Shown here: positions 4,457 to 5,640 of the stretch, one piece after another
How the letters are laid out: every line of letters starts with the position of its first letter
Position numbering within the stretch: the first letter of the stretch is position 1
Source: Pelotomaculum sp. UBA3103
Lineage (GTDB): Bacteria > Bacillota > Desulfotomaculia > Desulfotomaculales > Pelotomaculaceae
Direction of reading: 5' to 3'
Length of the DNA stretch: 5,640 nucleotides
NCBI GenBank assembly: GCA_002365855.1
Contig: DFAP01000026.1
Location: 1-5,640 of the forward strand
Notes under the pieces: model-generated
What the model saw: the letters and a program-made list of their open reading frames with translations, nothing else
Told to the model about the DNA's origin: nothing
The model's database searches: none
Position numbers and translations under genes: made by a program

Positions 4457-4474
4457 CTCTATCTTAACGCCCGT

Positions 4475-4708
4475 TTAGGCGGGCGGGTCGTATAGGTCAT
4501 TAGTGGTGCTGTCAATGATCTTGATATCCTGCTTGGTAGCCAGGTCTCCGCCGGAACTGGTGAAAATATTCCGGGCGATAACCAGGTCCATAGCAGCCTC
4601 GATCTCGGCGGCAGTCACGTCGTCACGGGGGTTGTCCAGGGTCATGGTGACGTTTCTGCCGGCCTGGTTGCGAAAGACCATGCGCAGGCTCTGGGTTGTG
4701 GTTGCCAA
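4475..4708 (-). CDS. DUF2922 domain-containing protein
   Basis: The 77-aa product (TTG start) reads Ala-Thr-Thr-Thr-Gln-Ser-Leu-Arg-Met-Val-Phe, then Asn-Gln-Ala-Gly-Arg-Asn-Val, a beta hairpin typical of DUF2922. Next comes Thr-Ala-Ala-Glu-Ile-Glu-Ala-Ala-Met-Asp (32–41) as a helix and a C-terminal strand with Asp-Ile-Lys-Ile-Ile-Asp (61–66). TTG at 4708 is preferred: AGGAGG lies 7 nt before it but only 1 nt before the ATG at 4714. The Met-Ala-Thr-Thr-Thr beginning also matches the family as I recall it. No signal or membrane segment is present. It is preceded by DUF1659 (46-nt gap) and followed by yvrJ, an arrangement recurrent in Firmicutes. Function is unknown. Confidence 0.85.
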   Translation of the reverse strand: MATTTQSLRMVFRNQAGRNVTMTLDNPRDDVTAAEIEAAMDLVIARNIFTSSGGDLATKQDIKIIDSTTNDLYDPPA

Positions 4709-4754
4709 ATACATTCCTCCTTTCTTAGATAATTGTTGAAATCATTCTTTATCT

Positions 4755-4979
4755 TTAGATTTCAATGAGTTGTGCGCCGTCAACGCGGGAAATACCGTTC
4801 AGCGGGTATTCCTGCAGGTCGGCCAGCGCGGCGCCAACGTCGTACAGGTCCTGGTCGGACGCAGTAGGCTTGACATTGTTCAGGCTCCTGTTCCGGTAGA
4901 CCGGGTTGCCGCTGGTGTTAACACCAACTTCAACTTCAAGCCTGAGCACGGAATTGCCAGGGACCTTGCTCACAGCCAT
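4755..4979 (-). CDS. DUF1659 domain-containing protein
   Basis: The 74-aa product has the DUF1659 layout. A beta hairpin (about residues 11–35) contains Leu-Arg-Leu-Glu-Val, a turn with Thr-Ser-Gly-Asn-Pro, and Tyr-Arg-Asn-Arg-Ser-Leu. A helix follows (about 41–55, Ser-Asp-Gln-Asp-Leu-Tyr-Asp-Val), then a short C-terminal strand ending Leu-Ile-Glu-Ile. ATG at 4979 is set by GGAGGTG at 6-nt spacing. It is the first gene of the minus-strand operon and has a long structured leader with a strong promoter. It shares an overall plan with DUF2922 next to it (Leu-Arg strand, Gly turn, Thr-Ala helix cap, final Ile-rich strand). Function is unknown; it is probably cytoplasmic or part of a small assembly. 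Confidence 0.87.
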   Translation of the reverse strand: MAVSKVPGNSVLRLEVEVGVNTSGNPVYRNRSLNNVKPTASDQDLYDVGAALADLQEYPLNGISRVDGAQLIEI

Positions 4980-5115
4980 GTATTCACCTCCTCCCGCTCC
5001 AGGCCTTAAGGATCCAGGCCTGGAGCCGTTTTATTTTAACTGAGGAGGGCAAAGGAAAAACATTTTGAGGCAGGTAAAATGTTCATCCATTCGCCCTGCC
5101 CCAAACGTATGTTCT
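4980..5115 (-). ncRNA. Structured leader of the DUF1659 operon, candidate cis-regulatory RNA
   Basis: From the predicted transcription start near 5115 the leader contains, in RNA order, several elements. GGGGCAGG (5102–5095) comes first. AGGGCGAA (5097–5090) can pair with TTTGCCCT (5053–5046). A perfect 8-bp hairpin follows (AACATTTT at 5083–5076 with AAAATGTT at 5066–5059) whose 9-nt loop includes CCTGCCTC, complementary to GGGGCAGG with one G·U. CCTCCTC (5048–5042) is complementary to the Shine–Dalgarno GAGGAGG (4993–4987). Last is the 11-bp hairpin next to that site. The helices compete with one another, which suggests a switch controlling translation. I do not recognise a known riboswitch class. 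Confidence 0.5.
4996..5026 (-). promoter_or_regulatory. Perfect 11-bp hairpin abutting the DUF1659 ribosome binding site
   Basis: GCTCCAGGCCT (4996–5006) pairs with AGGCCTGGAGC (5016–5026) over a 9-nt loop. On the minus-strand mRNA its 3' end lies directly before the Shine–Dalgarno GGGAGGAGG. On the plus strand it is followed by CCGTTTTATTTT and looks like a terminator, yet no plus-strand gene ends near it. Confidence 0.75.
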
Positions 5116-5121
5116 TATATT

Positions 5122-5150
5122 ATATTAGCAAAATGGTAATAGGCTGTCAA
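5122..5150 (-). promoter_or_regulatory. Strong sigma-A promoter of the DUF1659–DUF2922–yvrJ operon
   Basis: On the minus strand a perfect TTGACA (5150–5145) is followed after 17 bp by TAATAT (5127–5122). The start site would be near 5115, giving a leader of about 135 nt. Confidence 0.85.
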
Positions 5151-5246
5151 CCCCAAAAGAAAAATTATCCAATAAAATATATATACCCTAGAAAATATTT
5201 TTCTCCTTCGTATAACTATAGTAAATAATAAAAAGGAGGAATCAAG
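5151..5246 (+). promoter_or_regulatory. AT-rich divergent region and ribosome binding site of the SLH gene
   Basis: This very AT-rich stretch must hold the plus-strand promoter of the SLH gene. TATAAC (about 5211–5216) is a candidate -10 but has no good -35, so another sigma factor or an activator may be used. AGGAGG (5234–5239) lies 7 nt before the TTG at 5247 and decides that start. Confidence 0.4.
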
Positions 5247-5640
5247 TTGAAGAGGGTAACCGTGGTAGTATTGGCACTATTATTGACAGTAATGCTTTGT
5301 GCCGGAGTCGCATGGGCCAAGCCCGGTGGTAACGCGCAGGGGATCGGGTTGGGTTTGGGACAACAGGTTGCGAGTCAGCGGCAGGATTTTTCTGATGTCG
5401 AGGGACATTGGGCAAAGTCGGCGATTATGAAAATGCAGGCCAAAGGCTTAATGAAGGGAGATGGAGACGGAAGTTTCCGGCCCAATGACCCGATCACCGA
5501 GGCCGAAGCAGTGGTCCTGACTGAAAGGGTCAAGGCGAAGTTAAAGGCCAAATGCAAAATCGTTACGGTTGCAAATGAAGATGCAAATGCAAACGAAGAT
5601 GTTGATGAAAACGTAGATGAAGATGTGGACGAAGATGTGG
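5247..5640 (+). CDS. Secreted SLH-domain protein with acidic repeat (3' end outside the window)
   Basis: 131 residues are visible with no stop. A TTG start after AGGAGG (7 nt) gives a Sec signal peptide: Lys-Arg at 2–3, a hydrophobic core to about residue 21, and a likely cut after Ala-Trp-Ala24. A Gly/Gln-rich linker follows (26–44). One S-layer homology domain spans about 47–95: Phe-Ser-Asp-Val-Glu-Gly-His-Trp-Ala, then Gly-Leu-Met-Lys-Gly-Asp-Gly-Asp-Gly-Ser-Phe-Arg-Pro and a closing Glu-Ala helix. SLH domains bind secondary cell-wall polymers. After a Lys-rich helix the protein enters an acidic low-complexity tail (from residue 110) with a four-residue Glu-Asp-Val-Asp-like repeat running off the window. 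Only one SLH copy is visible where three are usual; more may follow. It is transcribed divergently from the DUF1659 operon. Confidence 0.85.
   Translation, partial: MKRVTVVVLALLLTVMLCAGVAWAKPGGNAQGIGLGLGQQVASQRQDFSDVEGHWAKSAIMKMQAKGLMKGDGDGSFRPNDPITEAEAVVLTERVKAKLKAKCKIVTVANEDANANEDVDENVDEDVDEDV

Noticed and set aside
4110..4478. 122-codon plus-strand open frame and an 85-codon minus-strand frame (4123–4380) over yvrJ
   Set aside because: Both run through hairpins and the yvrJ gene in other frames, have low-complexity translations, and no ribosome binding site supports them.
4503..5009. Plus-strand frames opposite DUF2922 and DUF1659 (4503–4739, 4770–5009)
   Set aside because: Antisense to recognised families, and they lack ribosome binding sites.
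4997..5025. Terminal inverted repeat of an insertion sequence
   Set aside because: The inverted repeat has only a 9-nt loop, there is no transposase, and the pairing is that of an RNA hairpin.
5260..5320. Lipoprotein signal (lipobox) in the SLH protein around Cys18
   Set aside because: The residues before Cys are Val-Met-Leu rather than the small residues expected at -1; the Ala-Trp-Ala site fits ordinary signal peptidase I better.
5375..5557. 60-codon minus-strand frame inside the SLH gene
   Set aside because: It lies inside the SLH coding region on the opposite strand, with no supporting signals.

Overview
The window looks like chromosomal DNA from a spore-forming, low- to mid-GC Firmicute, probably a Clostridia/Peptococcaceae-type organism. 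The evidence is a YtrH-family sporulation membrane protein with a YtrI-like partner, strong AGGAGG ribosome binding sites, many TTG/GTG starts, an SLH-domain secreted protein, and the Firmicute small-gene set DUF1659–DUF2922–YvrJ. Family names come from recognising the protein sequences by eye; no database search was possible.

Left block (1–1290, minus strand): ytrH and a ytrI-like gene overlap by 4 bp and are followed by a 62-aa protein of unknown function, then a near-perfect bidirectional terminator (17–54). Upstream, and more AT-rich, lies a toxin–antitoxin operon (1299–2007, minus): an AbrB/MazE-type antitoxin overlapping a PIN-domain ribonuclease toxin. It has its own sigma-A-like promoter, an AT palindrome over the -10 box and a rho-independent terminator.

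Middle block (2206–4160, plus strand): an Fe/Mn superoxide dismutase with all four metal ligands and a His at the outer-sphere Gln site, a 73-aa unknown protein, then a HicA–HicB toxin–antitoxin pair with an almost consensus promoter. hicAB is bracketed by two copies of one 28-bp terminator sequence (3282–3309 and 4132–4159), which may mark the edges of an inserted or excisable cassette.

Right block (4188–5150, minus strand): an operon reading DUF1659, DUF2922, YvrJ. It starts from a strong promoter (TTGACA-17-TAATAT, 5122–5150) with a leader of about 135 nt. The leader holds a perfect 8-bp hairpin whose loop can pair with upstream leader sequence, a competing helix, a CCTCCTC element complementary to the Shine–Dalgarno sequence, and an 11-bp hairpin abutting that Shine–Dalgarno. 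This is a candidate undescribed cis-regulatory RNA. yvrJ appears to use a CTG start and DUF2922 a TTG start, so both are easily missed or mis-started. Divergent from this operon is an SLH protein with a signal peptide and an acidic four-residue repeat (5247 to the window end, incomplete).

The most interesting parts are the DUF1659–DUF2922–YvrJ operon with its structured leader, the repeat-bracketed hicAB cassette, and the divergent SLH/acidic-repeat gene. No tRNA, rRNA, CRISPR array or transposase gene was seen.
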